From contig JASHOL010000236.1 in NCBI GenBank assembly GCA_030041135.1, positions 1-40,272 of the forward strand: a stretch of DNA of 40,272 nucleotides, in the 5' to 3' direction. Position numbers and translations under genes: made by a program. Numbering within the stretch: the stretch's first letter is position 1; each line of letters opens with the position of its first letter. Origin of the DNA: Streptosporangiaceae bacterium (GTDB lineage Bacteria > Actinomycetota > Actinomycetes > Streptosporangiales > Streptosporangiaceae). This document shows, in pieces, positions 16,667 to 24,814 of the stretch. The notes beneath the pieces are model-generated. The model searched no databases, had not been told where the DNA came from, and saw nothing but the letters and a program-made list of their open reading frames with translations.

Positions 16667-17476
16667 TCACTCCCAGGTCACGTGCATTTCCTGCTGCCAG
16701 GCGGCCAGCACGCTGGCGTCGCCGCTGACCGCCACGCTCGCGGCGGCCGGATCGGCCCGGTTCCACAGCAGCAGGTACAGCCCGGCGGCCGGGCCGGTCA
16801 GCGTGCAGTCAGCCGCGCCCGTGCCGCCCTGGACAGTGCCGCGCTGAACGGCGACCGCCAGGCCGCCGTCCCCGGTCAGCTCCAGATGCCACGCGCCGCC
16901 GGTGTCGTCGGCCACGACCTGCAGGGTCCGCCGCCCGCCGGCCCGCTGAGCAGCGGTGAGCTGCTCGGCATCCCGCCCGAAAAATCCGATGACGAGCTCA
17001 TCCAGGCCATCGTCACCGAACTGCGCGCCGACCGGGGTCGGCTGCCCGCCGGCCGCAAGCTCGGCGTCGATCCTGTGGATCGCGGTCTCGTGCGCCTGCC
17101 GCCTGGCCCAGAACGCCCGCGGCGACGGCGCGTCCAGGAAGTAGTAGCAGGCCAGGTCGGGGTTCGCTTCGGTAAGCGCGGTCACCAGCGCCGCGTGCCC
17201 GGCTCGATACCAGTCGAGCAGGCCCCCGTCCTGCGGTCCGCCCGCGAGCAGCTCGGTCTCGCCCGGCCGGTCGGGCATTCGCTCCCGCCGCTGCTCGACG
17301 ACGTAGCCGGCTGCCCACCGGTGCACGTACCCGATGTGGCGCAGCAGATCGCGGACCTGCCATGGCGGGCACGAAGGCACTGCCGACATCAGCCCGGCCT
17401 GCTGCGCCGCGGTCGCCAGCAGTTCTCCGTCTCGCTGCAGCGCCGATACATGCTCGCTAACTTCCATAACGGACAT
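16667..17476 (-). CDS. Maleylpyruvate isomerase family (DinB-like, mycothiol-dependent type) protein
   Basis: About 269 residues. The N-terminal half is a four-helix DinB/MDMPI fold: CPPWQVRDLLRHIGYVHRWA, then ARRQAHETAIHRIDAELAAG. The His in RHIGYVH and the HETAIHR motif are the metal ligands expected in this family. The C-terminal domain (about 190-260) is a beta-rich SCP-like region. Family members are mycothiol-dependent isomerases or thiol S-transferases, but for most the substrate is unknown, as here. ATG 17476 is chosen; TTG 17497 overlapping the rsmI stop and ATG 17467 are alternatives, none with a good ribosome binding site. It follows rsmI directly and is probably coupled to it. Confidence 0.85.
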   Translation of the reverse strand: MSVMEVSEHVSALQRDGELLATAAQQAGLMSAVPSCPPWQVRDLLRHIGYVHRWAAGYVVEQRRERMPDRPGETELLAGGPQDGGLLDWYRAGHAALVTALTEANPDLACYYFLDAPSPRAFWARRQAHETAIHRIDAELAAGGQPTPVGAQFGDDGLDELVIGFFGRDAEQLTAAQRAGGRRTLQVVADDTGGAWHLELTGDGGLAVAVQRGTVQGGTGAADCTLTGPAAGLYLLLWNRADPAAASVAVSGDASVLAAWQQEMHVTWE

Positions 17477-17493
17477 ACTGCCATTCACCGCTG

Positions 17494-18381
17494 TCAATTC
17501 GCGTTGCCGGCCACCGCGGCGTTGTATACCTCGCGCCTGGGCAGCCCGAGCTCAGCCGCGACGGCGGATATTGCGTCCCGGCGCGGCTCGCCGGCCTGCA
17601 CGCGGGCGGCCACGCGCCTGACCGCCTCTTCGATCGGAACGGGGCCGTCTTTGGCCCGCGCTCCCTCCACTACGACGGTGACCTCGCCGAGGGTCCCGTG
17701 GCCGGCCCACTCGGCCAGCTCGTCGAGCGTGCCGCGCCGTACCTCTTCGTGCGTCTTGGTCAGCTCCCGGCACACGACGGCCGGACGGCCGGGGCCGAAG
17801 GCCGCCGCCAGCTCGGCCAGCGTCGAAGCCAGCCGGCGCGGCGACTCGAAGAAGATCAGGGTCCTGCGCTCGGTGGCTAGCTCGGCGAACCGGCGCGATC
17901 GCTCGCCGGCCCGCCGGGGCGGGAAGCCCTCGAACACGAACCGGTCTGAGGGCAGCCCGGACACCGCGAGCGCCGTGGTCACCGCCGACGGACCGGGCAG
18001 CGCGGTGACCCGCAGGCCCGCGCCCGCGGCCGCCGCGACCAGGCGGTAGCCGGGATCGCTCACGACGGGCATCCCGGCGTCGGTCACAAGCAGGACATCC
18101 TGGCCGGCCCGCAGGTCCTCGAGCAGGGCGGCCGCCCGCTCAGCCTCGACGTCGTCGTAGTACGACACGATCCGGCCGGTTAGCCGGATGCCGAGGGCAG
18201 CCGCCAGCCGCCTGACCCGCCGGGTGTCCTCGGCCGCGATGAGTGGCGCCGCCCTGAGCGCCGCGCTCAGGCGGGCCGACGCGTCGGCCGGCTGCCCAAT
18301 CGGAACCGCCGCAACCGTTAGCGTCCCAGGCTTACCCTTGGCCGCATCAGCTGCTTCGTCACCGGCGGCTTCCATATCCAT
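17494..18381 (-). CDS. rsmI: 16S rRNA (cytidine1402-2'-O)-methyltransferase
   Basis: Methylates the ribose of C1402 in the decoding centre. 295 residues of the tetrapyrrole-methylase-like SAM fold: LTVAAVPIGQPADASAR, AAEDTRRVRRL, SYYDDVEAERA, LVTDAGMPVVSDPGYRLV, ALPGPSAVTTALAVSGL, FVFEGFPPRRAGER, FFESPRRL and the ELTKTHEEVRRGTL segment. The usual PIGNLGD is PIGQPAD here; otherwise the motifs are standard. A short acidic N-terminal extension precedes residue 20. It is divergent from pmt with a 38-nt gap. A TAGCCT box lies 3 nt before the ATG, so the start may be slightly further downstream (ATG at 18375). Confidence 0.95.
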   Translation of the reverse strand: MDMEAAGDEAADAAKGKPGTLTVAAVPIGQPADASARLSAALRAAPLIAAEDTRRVRRLAAALGIRLTGRIVSYYDDVEAERAAALLEDLRAGQDVLLVTDAGMPVVSDPGYRLVAAAAGAGLRVTALPGPSAVTTALAVSGLPSDRFVFEGFPPRRAGERSRRFAELATERRTLIFFESPRRLASTLAELAAAFGPGRPAVVCRELTKTHEEVRRGTLDELAEWAGHGTLGEVTVVVEGARAKDGPVPIEEAVRRVAARVQAGEPRRDAISAVAAELGLPRREVYNAAVAGNAN

Positions 18382-18405
18382 GCCAGGCTAGCGCCGCGGC
18401 CCATC

Positions 18406-18411
18406 TAACAT
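18406..18411 (+). promoter_or_regulatory. Putative -10 box of pmt (leaderless)
   Basis: TAACAT lies 8 nt before the pmt ATG, and no Shine-Dalgarno is present. Position and sequence fit the TANNNT -10 of actinobacterial leaderless genes. Confidence 0.45.
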
Positions 18412-18419
18412 GGCAGTCG

Positions 18420-20048
18420 ATGAAGGCTTTCCAGACCGCGCCTGGCGCCGACCTGACCGATCCCGGAGCGGACGAGGCGGCCGAGGCTGGCCGCGAGGGG
18501 GTCAGGGCCCGCGCGCGCAGGCACCTGGCCGAGCACAGCACCTTCTGGGGCTGGGCCGGCCCGGTTCTGGTCATGCTGTTCGGCGGGTTCCTCAGGTTCG
18601 ACCACCTGAGCACCCCGGACGCGGTCGTCTTCGACGAGACCTACTACGTGCCGGATGCCAACTCGATCCTGCGGCACGGGGTCGAACTCAATAACGTCGG
18701 CGGCGTCAAACTCAACCAGATGCTCGTCGACGGCAACCCGAATTTCCTGCTCAAGACCGGCGAGCTCGTGGCTCATCCACCGCTCGGCAAGCAGATGATG
18801 GCGGTCGGGCAGTGGGTCTTCGGCCTCACGCCGTTCGGCTGGCGGTTTTCCGTCGCGCTGATCGGCACCTTGTCGATCCTGATGGTGGCAAGGATCGCCC
18901 GCCGGATGACCGGGTCGACGATGCTGGGCTGCATCGCGGGGCTGCTGCTGGCGCTCGACGGCCTGGAGCTGGTGCTGAGCCGCACCGCGATCCTGGACAT
19001 CTTCGTTATGTTCTGGGTGCTGGCCGCGTTCGGGCTGCTGGTGATCGACAGGGACCGGACGAGGGCCAGGCTGGAGGCGGCCGCGGCGGCCGGGGGTGAC
19101 GACCAGTCGGGACCGCCCCTGGGCATACGGTGGCTGCGCGTCGGCGCGGGCATCTGCCTCGGCGCGGCCTGCGCCAGCAAGTGGAACGGCCTGTGGTTCC
19201 TGGTGGCGTTTGCCGGGCTGGCCATCGCGTGGGACCTGGGCGCGCGCCGGGCCGCTGGCTACGAGCGCTGGCTGCCGGCTGGCCTGCGCGACGTCAGGTG
19301 GCTGCCGCTAACCTTCGGCGTCATACCGGCGGCCGTCTACACGGCGTCCTGGACCGGGTGGTTCCTGAACTCGAGCGGGTACGACAGGAACTGGGCGGCG
19401 CAGCACGGCAACCACACGCCGATCTGGTCGACGATCGACTCCTGGTACCAGTACAACCACTGGATGTACCAATTCGGCCTTGGCCTTTCCACCTTCCAGA
19501 GCTACCGGTCCAACCCGCTCGGCTGGATGATCCTGGCCCGGCCTATCTCCTTCTACTGGGCCGAGCCGAGGTGCTCGGTCTCCGGCGGCTGCGCCTCCGA
19601 GGTACTGGCGATCGGCACTCCGCTGATCTGGTGGGGCGGCTCGCTGGCCCTGCTGTTCTGCCTCGGATGGTGGCTGACCGGCCTCGTCGGCGACATCACG
19701 TTCGCCCGCACGCCCAAGCGCGACTGGCGGGCCGGCGCGGTGCTGCTCGGCGTCGCGGCCGGCTGGTTCCCCTGGATCTGGTACGCCTGGCACGACCACC
19801 GCACCGAGTTCTACTACTACGCGGTCGCATTCGATCCGTTCCTGGTGATCGCGATCACACTGTGTCTCGGCCTGATCATCGGGCCGGCCAGGGCAGGGCC
19901 AGGACGCCGGGCGGTGGGTTCCGTTGCGGCCGGGGGCTACCTGGTCGCTGTCCTGCTGAACCTTGCCTACATCTACCCGATCCTGACGGCCGAGGTGATC
20001 CCGTACTCGGCCTGGCTGTCCAGGATGTGGTTCCACCGCTGGATCTAG
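18420..20048 (+). CDS. pmt: Protein O-mannosyltransferase (GT39, PMT family)
   Basis: Integral membrane glycosyltransferase that transfers mannose from polyprenyl-phosphate-mannose to Ser/Thr of exported proteins, coupled to Sec export. 542 residues. The catalytic acidic motif VFDETYYVPDA (about 63-73) lies in the first extracytoplasmic loop. It is followed by AHPPLGKQMMAVGQWVFG, a long series of membrane segments (about 43-60, 140-157, 168-210, 243-268, 290-310, 400-425, 445-460, 465-490, 500-520), and the conserved C-terminal NLAYIYPILTAEVIPYSAWLSRMWF (split here across the last span). It is the orthologue by position of Rv1002c, next to rsmI. It starts at ATG 18420 with a TAACAT -10 box 8 nt before it. 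Confidence 0.95.
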   Translation: MKAFQTAPGADLTDPGADEAAEAGREGVRARARRHLAEHSTFWGWAGPVLVMLFGGFLRFDHLSTPDAVVFDETYYVPDANSILRHGVELNNVGGVKLNQMLVDGNPNFLLKTGELVAHPPLGKQMMAVGQWVFGLTPFGWRFSVALIGTLSILMVARIARRMTGSTMLGCIAGLLLALDGLELVLSRTAILDIFVMFWVLAAFGLLVIDRDRTRARLEAAAAAGGDDQSGPPLGIRWLRVGAGICLGAACASKWNGLWFLVAFAGLAIAWDLGARRAAGYERWLPAGLRDVRWLPLTFGVIPAAVYTASWTGWFLNSSGYDRNWAAQHGNHTPIWSTIDSWYQYNHWMYQFGLGLSTFQSYRSNPLGWMILARPISFYWAEPRCSVSGGCASEVLAIGTPLIWWGGSLALLFCLGWWLTGLVGDITFARTPKRDWRAGAVLLGVAAGWFPWIWYAWHDHRTEFYYYAVAFDPFLVIAITLCLGLIIGPARAGPGRRAVGSVAAGGYLVAVLLNLAYIYPILTAEVIPYSAWLSRMWFHRWI

Positions 20049-20202
20049 AGTCGGCCGGAGCCCGCCTCGTTCCGTCCGTATTTGTCGTTATCTGAGCGTC
20101 GCAAATGCTCTGCGTAATCGCCCTGTTACCCAGATCACGCATCTAGTTACCCGCGAGTTGCGTCATACGTAATGTCAGTCCACCAGGGGAGCGGAGCAGA
20201 CA
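20049..20202. promoter_or_regulatory. Promoter region of the SigR-like gene
   Basis: The 154-nt gap between pmt and the sigma gene holds an AT-richer stretch, a good ribosome binding site (GGAG 7 nt before GTG 20203) and presumably the promoter. I looked for a SigR-type GGAAT...GTT pair that would indicate autoregulation and saw no convincing match. No other element is clear. Confidence 0.3.
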
Positions 20203-20784
20203 GTGACACAGGCAGAGCAGATGACCGACCGCGACGTGCGATTCGAGCGAGACGTGATCCCGTTCATGGGTCAGCTCTATCCTGCTGCGCTCAGGATGAC
20301 CAGGAACGCGCCGGATGCCGAGGACTTGCTGCAGGAGACGTTCGCCAAGGCTTACGCGGGCTTTCACCAGTTCACGCCGGGAACGAACCTGCGCGCCTGG
20401 CTGCACAGGATCCTGTCGAACACCTTCATCAACACCTACAGGAAAAAGCGCAGGGAACCGATCCAGGACCCCAGCGCCGACTTTTCCGAGGACTGGCAGA
20501 CCGGCAACGACCCGCTGAGCCCGCCCGCTCGTTCGGCCGAGGCCGAGGCGCTTGACCGGCTCGCGGACTCCGACATCCTGGTTGCCCTCCGGAGCCTGCC
20601 GAGTGAATTCCGGATTGCGATCTACCTCGCCGACGTCGAGGGATATCCGTATCGCGAGATCGCCGAGATGATGGGGACTCCGATCGGCACGGTCATGTCC
20701 CGGTTGCACCGCGGCCGGGCCAAGCTCCGCCAGCAGCTGGCCGGGTACGCGCCGGGGCGGGAACTGGCCGCGGCCGCCGGCTAG
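20203..20784 (+). CDS. SigR/SigH-like ECF RNA polymerase sigma factor
   Basis: 193 residues of the ECF12 type (Streptomyces SigR, mycobacterial SigH), which directs the thiol-oxidative-stress regulon. Region 2: [31 protein letters not shown] (in segments), then [27 protein letters not shown]. Region 4: [45 protein letters not shown] (in segments). The match to SigR is strong throughout. The start is GTG 20203 with GGAG 7 nt upstream. In Streptomyces and mycobacteria the next gene encodes the zinc anti-sigma RsrA/RshA; here the next 250 nt hold only two hairpins and then an unrelated Nudix gene. The anti-sigma must be elsewhere or absent. Confidence 0.9.
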   Translation: MTQAEQMTDRDVRFERDVIPFMGQLYPAALRMTRNAPDAEDLLQETFAKAYAGFHQFTPGTNLRAWLHRILSNTFINTYRKKRREPIQDPSADFSEDWQTGNDPLSPPARSAEAEALDRLADSDILVALRSLPSEFRIAIYLADVEGYPYREIAEMMGTPIGTVMSRLHRGRAKLRQQLAGYAPGRELAAAAG

Positions 20785-20826
20785 GCGACGGGCGCACCGG
20801 CCGCCTGAGCAGCGGCCCACCGGACA

Positions 20827-20861
20827 GGCGGTTCGCCTGCGCATCGCGTGCGCGAACCGCC
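20827..20861. terminator. Hairpin after the SigR-like gene
   Basis: GGCGGTTCGC (20827-20836) and GCGAACCGCC (20852-20861) form a perfect 10-bp stem around a 15-nt loop, 43 nt after the sigma gene stop codon. No T-run follows. Confidence 0.55.
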
Positions 20862-20932
20862 GGCTACCCGGCCGGTACGGCGCCGGCACATTTCCTCCCC
20901 CTCACCGTGTCGGCGGCGCCCCGGCTTCCCCC

Positions 20933-20971
20933 GAAGCCCCGCGCCTGCCTCCCCGGCAGGCGCGGGGCTTC
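20933..20971. terminator. Strong 17-bp stem-loop terminator
   Basis: A perfect 17-bp inverted repeat (20933-20949 with 20955-20971) surrounds the 5-nt loop TCCCC. It has the size and GC content of an actinobacterial intrinsic terminator. It is the second hairpin after the sigma gene and lies 70 nt before the Nudix start. Confidence 0.85.
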
Positions 20972-21040
20972 GTGCTTGCGCCGGGGGTTCGCCGGGTCGC
21001 CCTCCGGCTCGCACAGCGCGTGTGGGCTAGCGTCTGCGGC

Positions 21041-21613
21041 ATGCCCGCCGCAGAACCTGGCCAGGATCCGGAGCTGGTCACGACCAGCAGCACGGTCGTC
21101 TACTCGAACCGGTGGATAACGGTCCGCGAAGATCAGACGCTGCGCCCGGACGGATCGGCGGGCGTATACGGCGTGGTGCACAAGGCAGACTTCGTGTTGA
21201 TAATGCCGTTTGCCGATGGCGGCTTTCACCTGGTCGAGCAGTACCGGTACGCGGTTGGGCGCCGTTACTGGGAGTTTCCGCAGGGTGCGAGCGAGGACAG
21301 CCCTGATATCGACCCGGTCGAGCTGGCGCGCGCAGAGCTGGCTGAGGAGACGGGGCTGACCGCCGCGACCCTCACTCCGCTTGGCTGGCTCTTCCCCTCC
21401 TACGGCTTCTGTGACCACGGCTTTCACATCATGGTGGCGACCGGACTCACGCCGGGTAAAGCGCGGCCTGAGCCAGACGAGGTGGGGATGAGCAGCCGGT
21501 GGTTCTCCGAGCCAGCCGTGTGGCAGCTGATTGCCGACGGCAAGGTCACCGACGCGCACACGGTCGCCGCGCTCGGTCTGTTCCAGCACCACCGGTCGGC
21601 CTACGGCTGGTAG
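21041..21613 (+). CDS. Nudix hydrolase (ADP-ribose pyrophosphatase-like)
   Basis: 190 residues. Nudix enzymes cleave nucleoside diphosphates linked to another moiety. The domain shows VYSNRWITVREDQTLRPDG, FHLVEQYRYAVGRRYWEFPQG and then a modified Nudix box: GASED...DPVELARAELAEETGL. The family consensus GX5EX7REUXEEXGU is altered here: Ala replaces the Arg before the first Glu, and the spacing at the start of the box is longer. AELAEETG with its metal-binding Glu residues is intact. This variant is typical of ADP-ribose pyrophosphatase-like proteins. The substrate is unknown. ATG 21041 is chosen: TAGCGT (21028-21033) lies 7 nt before it and no Shine-Dalgarno exists, suggesting a leaderless mRNA. 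Confidence 0.85.
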   Translation: MPAAEPGQDPELVTTSSTVVYSNRWITVREDQTLRPDGSAGVYGVVHKADFVLIMPFADGGFHLVEQYRYAVGRRYWEFPQGASEDSPDIDPVELARAELAEETGLTAATLTPLGWLFPSYGFCDHGFHIMVATGLTPGKARPEPDEVGMSSRWFSEPAVWQLIADGKVTDAHTVAALGLFQHHRSAYGW

Positions 21614-21692
21614 CGCGGGCGAGGAGGTCATGAGGCTAGAAGACCGGGTCCGCCCAGAAGGTGGGTCCTGAGGGTACTCCCTTGACCGCCGT

Positions 21693-21821
21693 TTAGCCGG
21701 CGCCGCTGATCCACTCGAGCGGGCTGAGTAGGACGGACTTCCCGTGAGGCTCCGGGATTGTGCCGACGATCACGGTCCCGGCCGGGTTGGCCGACCACAG
21801 GCTCTCGACCTCGTGCGACAT
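21693..21821 (-). pseudogene. Possible C-terminal gene remnant or 42-aa peptide, unidentified
   Basis: On the minus strand, ATG 21821 to TAA 21693-21695 reads as natural-looking sequence: MSHEVESLWSANPAGTVIV, then GTIPEPHGKSVLLSPLEWI. The same frame stays open and protein-like upstream (RLIRSFLP) into the end of the neighbouring gene, but no start codon with a ribosome binding site is seen. It lies 82 nt after the stop of the CDP-glycerol transferase gene, in the same direction and a different frame. It may be the remnant of a deleted gene. I do not recognise the family. Confidence 0.3.
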
Positions 21822-21903
21822 CGGCAGGAACGAGCGGATGAGACGCGCTCCGACGGGGGCGCTGAGTCGGCGGCCGATCCGCCACCCGGTGGCGGCCAGC
21901 CGA

Positions 21904-23487
21904 CTAGGCGCCGAAGATTGCGTCGCAGGCCCTCGCGCCGGCTTTCCCGTCGTCGAGGGAGCAGAATCTCGCCGCGAACGCCTCGTACCTGGCCCGATAC
22001 CTCGCCGTCACCGCGTCCAGGTCGGCCACTGCTGCGATCACCTCGGCGGACGTGGCGAGCAGCGGGCCTGGCGCTTCCGCCTCCAGGTCGAGGTTGAAGC
22101 CGCGCAGGTTGTCCCGGTAGTCCTCAAGGTCGTAGGTATAGAAGACCATTGGCTTCCCGGTCGCGGCGAAGTCGCACATCATCGAGGAGTAGTCGGTGAT
22201 CAGCACGTCGGCGACCAGGAGCAGCTCGGCGACATCGGGGTACATCGTGACGTTGACCGCGAATCCCGTTTCGAGCTCCGCCGGGACGTCGTCGGCGGCC
22301 TGGTGATGGCCCCTGATCAGGAAGACGTACTCCTGGCCGAGCTGGCGGTGGGCATCTTGAAGGTCGAGCCGCAGGTCGAAGCGATACCGCCCCGACGAGT
22401 AGTACTGGTCATCGCGCCAGGTCGGCGCGTACAGCACGACCTTCTTCCCTGGCGGCAGCCTCAGGCGCTCGCGGACCTGGTCGGCCAGGGCGGCCGTACC
22501 TCCGCCGCATAGCACGTCGATGCGCGGGTAGCCCGACTCACAGATCTGGCCGCCGTAGCGGAAAGCTCGTCGCATCAGCGGCGTGCTGAACGGGTTGGGC
22601 GACAGGGCCAGGTCCCACTTCGCTACTTCTTGCGCAAGGACCTCGTTGTACTTCTTAGCCTCGGGAATCTTCAGGTCTTCGACGTCAAATCCGATCCGCT
22701 TCAGCAGGGTGCCGTGCCAGGTTTGCACGTAAAGCTGGCCTGGGCGTTTGGAGAACCTAGCCGGAAGCTCGTCGTTGGAGATGACGTGGCTGGACCTGGC
22801 CAGCGCGTCCCAGTACGCCTCGGTCCACATCAGCACCGGCCGGGCGCCGTCGGGCACCGGCACCGACCAGTCGCTTACCGCCCAGATGTGCTCGCGGTCA
22901 TCGCCGCGCCGGCGCAGCTCCTGGCTGATGCCCAGCGGGTTGTCACTGCAGGACCTGCCCTTGAAGCTGACGAACACCACGCTGTCGCGGACCGGACGCC
23001 GTTGCAGGAGCGGGTAATAGACGTCCCGCACTACCTTGCGCCTGACCCGGCTGCCGTCTGCCAGCCCCAGAGCGGGCGCCACGGTCAGCGCCAGGCCACC
23101 GTCCTTCGCCGCGGTCAGCACGAAGGTCTTGCGACCGACGCGGGTCCTGCGCTGCTTGAGCTCACCGAGCCTGGCCCGATCCCAGGTCAGCGGCACCAGC
23201 TGCGCGCCGGGCTGACCAGTCGGGCGCAGCTTCAGCTCCCATACGCCGTCACGCAGCGGCAGCCCGGCGCCGAAGGCGGGCATGCTCGCCGCCGGTATCT
23301 CGACCGTGAACCGGTCTGGCGTCGGCCGCACGGGCACGGCGTGCACCTCGGTGGCACCCTGGCGGCGCAGTAGTCCCTCGAGGGCCGGCTCGGGCCGACC
23401 TGGAAGGGCTCCGCGCACGGTCAGGATGCCGTCCTGCGACCAGGAGTACTCGTCGGCGACCGGCTGCTGTTCCTGCACGCCCACCAC
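21904..23487 (-). CDS. CDP-glycerol glycerophosphotransferase family protein (TagF/TagB-like)
   Basis: 527 residues. The C-terminal two-thirds (about 150-525) is the Glyphos_transf domain: YVQTWHGTLLKRIGFD with the catalytic-site His, SPNPFSTPLMRRAFRY, ESGYPRIDVL, VVLYAPTWRDDQYY, FLIRGHHQAADD, and the hallmark LLLVADVLITDYSSMMCDFAATGKPMVFYTYDLEDYRD (in segments) with a second His and the Ser/Ser loop. The N-terminal ~140 residues are a beta-rich domain often found in actinobacterial versions. Such enzymes add glycerol- or ribitol-phosphate units to wall teichoic acids at the cytoplasmic membrane face. No other teichoic acid genes are in the window, so the polymer is unknown. GTG 23487 or GTG 23484 are both possible; TATGAC on the minus strand lies 6 nt before 23484. 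Confidence 0.88.
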   Translation of the reverse strand: MVGVQEQQPVADEYSWSQDGILTVRGALPGRPEPALEGLLRRQGATEVHAVPVRPTPDRFTVEIPAASMPAFGAGLPLRDGVWELKLRPTGQPGAQLVPLTWDRARLGELKQRRTRVGRKTFVLTAAKDGGLALTVAPALGLADGSRVRRKVVRDVYYPLLQRRPVRDSVVFVSFKGRSCSDNPLGISQELRRRGDDREHIWAVSDWSVPVPDGARPVLMWTEAYWDALARSSHVISNDELPARFSKRPGQLYVQTWHGTLLKRIGFDVEDLKIPEAKKYNEVLAQEVAKWDLALSPNPFSTPLMRRAFRYGGQICESGYPRIDVLCGGGTAALADQVRERLRLPPGKKVVLYAPTWRDDQYYSSGRYRFDLRLDLQDAHRQLGQEYVFLIRGHHQAADDVPAELETGFAVNVTMYPDVAELLLVADVLITDYSSMMCDFAATGKPMVFYTYDLEDYRDNLRGFNLDLEAEAPGPLLATSAEVIAAVADLDAVTARYRARYEAFAARFCSLDDGKAGARACDAIFGA

Positions 23488-24049
23488 ACTGTCATACCTG
23501 ACTCAGCCGACCGCTGTTCCGGGCGACCCGGTCCAGGACCGCGAGGCGGGCGCCGGTTATCGTGCTGCCCGCCGGGCGAGGTGGCAGTCAAAATGGGCAT
23601 GCTCATCCTGTGGTCCCATGGATGGGCTCAAGGACGGGCGGCCCTAAGAGCAGCGTTGGGCGGTCTGCTGCCGTTACGCAGCGCTGGCAACGACATCGGT
23701 GGCAAACACACTGCCACAAGAGCGGCAGCAAGCTGCCCTGAGCTGTCGCTACGACGGGCTGACGGACCGGCCTGAGGCGGCGCAGGCAACCCTGTTCGGC
23801 GGCTAATACCCGGCCGACGGGTGGTTGCGGCCCAGCGCTGGCCCGACCTGCGGTCGCTCACGCGTTTACGCGCCGCGGCCTACTCACGCGCCGCCACTCA
23901 CGCACCACCACTTACACGCCGCTCAGGCGGCACTACTCACGCGCCGCCACTTACACGCCGCTCAGGCGGCACCACTCACACGCCACCACTCACACGCCGC
24001 TCAGGCGGCACTGCCATTCGGGCGCCGACGCCACTTGCACGCGGCGAGG
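23488..24049. other. 562-nt region without a supported gene, containing a tandem repeat array
   Basis: The region lies between the enoyl-CoA hydratase (24050-24814) and the CDP-glycerol transferase, both on the minus strand. The half nearer 23488 has only short frames without signatures; one GTG-initiated 64-codon plus-strand frame (23581-23775) has no ribosome binding site. The half nearer 24049 contains the 39-bp repeats at 23909-24025. Confidence 0.5.
23909..24025. repeat. Three 39-bp tandem repeats
   Basis: Units start at 23909, 23948 and 23987, each beginning CACTTACACGCCGCTCAGG or, in the third, CACTCACACGCCGCTCAGG. Each unit contains the small hairpin GCCGC-TCAG-GCGGC. A degenerate partial copy precedes at about 23870-23908. 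The period is a multiple of three, so one plus-strand frame repeats 13 residues (PLTRRSGGT core), but no start, ribosome binding site or family supports a protein. The array lies just downstream of the enoyl-CoA hydratase stop codon. Confidence 0.85.
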
Positions 24050-24814
24050 TCACTCGCCGCGCCAGTTCGGAGCGCGCTTCTCGGCGAACGCGGCGGCGCC
24101 CTCGATGGCGTCGGCCGAGCGCATGACCGGCATGATGATCTCGCCCTGCAGGTCGAAGGCCGATGCGCTGTCCCAGTCGGCCGACTCGACGATGACGCGC
24201 TTGGTCGCGGCCAGCGCCAGCGGCGCGTTCTGCGCGATCCTGGCCGCAAGTTCCCTGGCCCCGGCGAGTGCCTCTCCGGGCGCGGTGACGGAGTTGACCA
24301 GGCCGGCGTCGCGCAGATGCGCGGCGGAGAAGTGGCCGCCGGTCAGTGCTATCTCCATGGCGAGGTGATACGGGATCCGCTGCGGGAGCCGGATCAGGCC
24401 GCCCGCGCCCGCGACCAGGCCGCGCCTGACCTCTGGCAGCCCGAACTTCGCCTCCTCGCTGGCGACGACGAGGTCGCACGACAAGACGATCTCGAAGCCG
24501 CCGGCCAGCGCGTAGCCCTCGACCGCGGCGATCAGCGGCTTGGCTGGCCGCAGTTGGACCAGGCCGGCGAAGCCTCGGCCGGGGACGATCGGAGCGTCGC
24601 CGGCCAGGAAGCCCTTCAGGTCCATGCCCGCGCTGAACGTGCCGCCAGCGCCGGTCAGGATCAGTACGCGAATGTCATTGCTGGCGTCGAGTTCGTCAAG
24701 CGCCGCAGCCAGTCCGCGGGCTACCTCCCCGTTTATTGCGTTACGAGCTTCGGGCCGGTTGATGGTGATGACGGCAACGCCATCGCTCACCTCAGTCAGG
24801 ACTGGCTCAGGCAT
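24050..24814 (-). CDS. Enoyl-CoA hydratase/isomerase (crotonase) family
   Basis: 254 residues, the usual length for the crotonase fold. It hydrates trans-2-enoyl-CoA in beta-oxidation or a related degradation step. Motifs: VITINRPEARNAIN, the oxyanion-hole loop GAGGTFSAGMDLKGF, AAVEGYALAGGFEIVLSCDLVVA (in segments) and KFGLPEVRRGLVAGAGGLIRL. Both catalytic Glu positions of classical hydratases are kept: Glu in FGLPEV and Glu in LAMEIALTGG. ATG 24814 has AAGGAC about 13 nt upstream. It is divergent from the flavoprotein gene at 25085. The substrate cannot be read. Confidence 0.92.
   Translation of the reverse strand: MPEPVLTEVSDGVAVITINRPEARNAINGEVARGLAAALDELDASNDIRVLILTGAGGTFSAGMDLKGFLAGDAPIVPGRGFAGLVQLRPAKPLIAAVEGYALAGGFEIVLSCDLVVASEEAKFGLPEVRRGLVAGAGGLIRLPQRIPYHLAMEIALTGGHFSAAHLRDAGLVNSVTAPGEALAGARELAARIAQNAPLALAATKRVIVESADWDSASAFDLQGEIIMPVMRSADAIEGAAAFAEKRAPNWRGE

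Noticed and set aside
16553-18049. Plus-strand frame of 498 codons opposite metG start, the MDMPI gene and rsmI
   Set aside because: It is antisense to three genes with clear motifs, has no family signature and follows the GC-skewed codon pattern of a shadow frame.
23581-23775. Small plus-strand protein beginning MAVKMGMLILW
   Set aside because: No ribosome binding site, no family resemblance after the first residues, and it overlaps the upstream region of the divergent transferase.
23870-24025. Possible CRISPR array
   Set aside because: The 39-bp units are directly adjacent with no unique spacers, and no cas genes are in the window. It is a simple tandem repeat.
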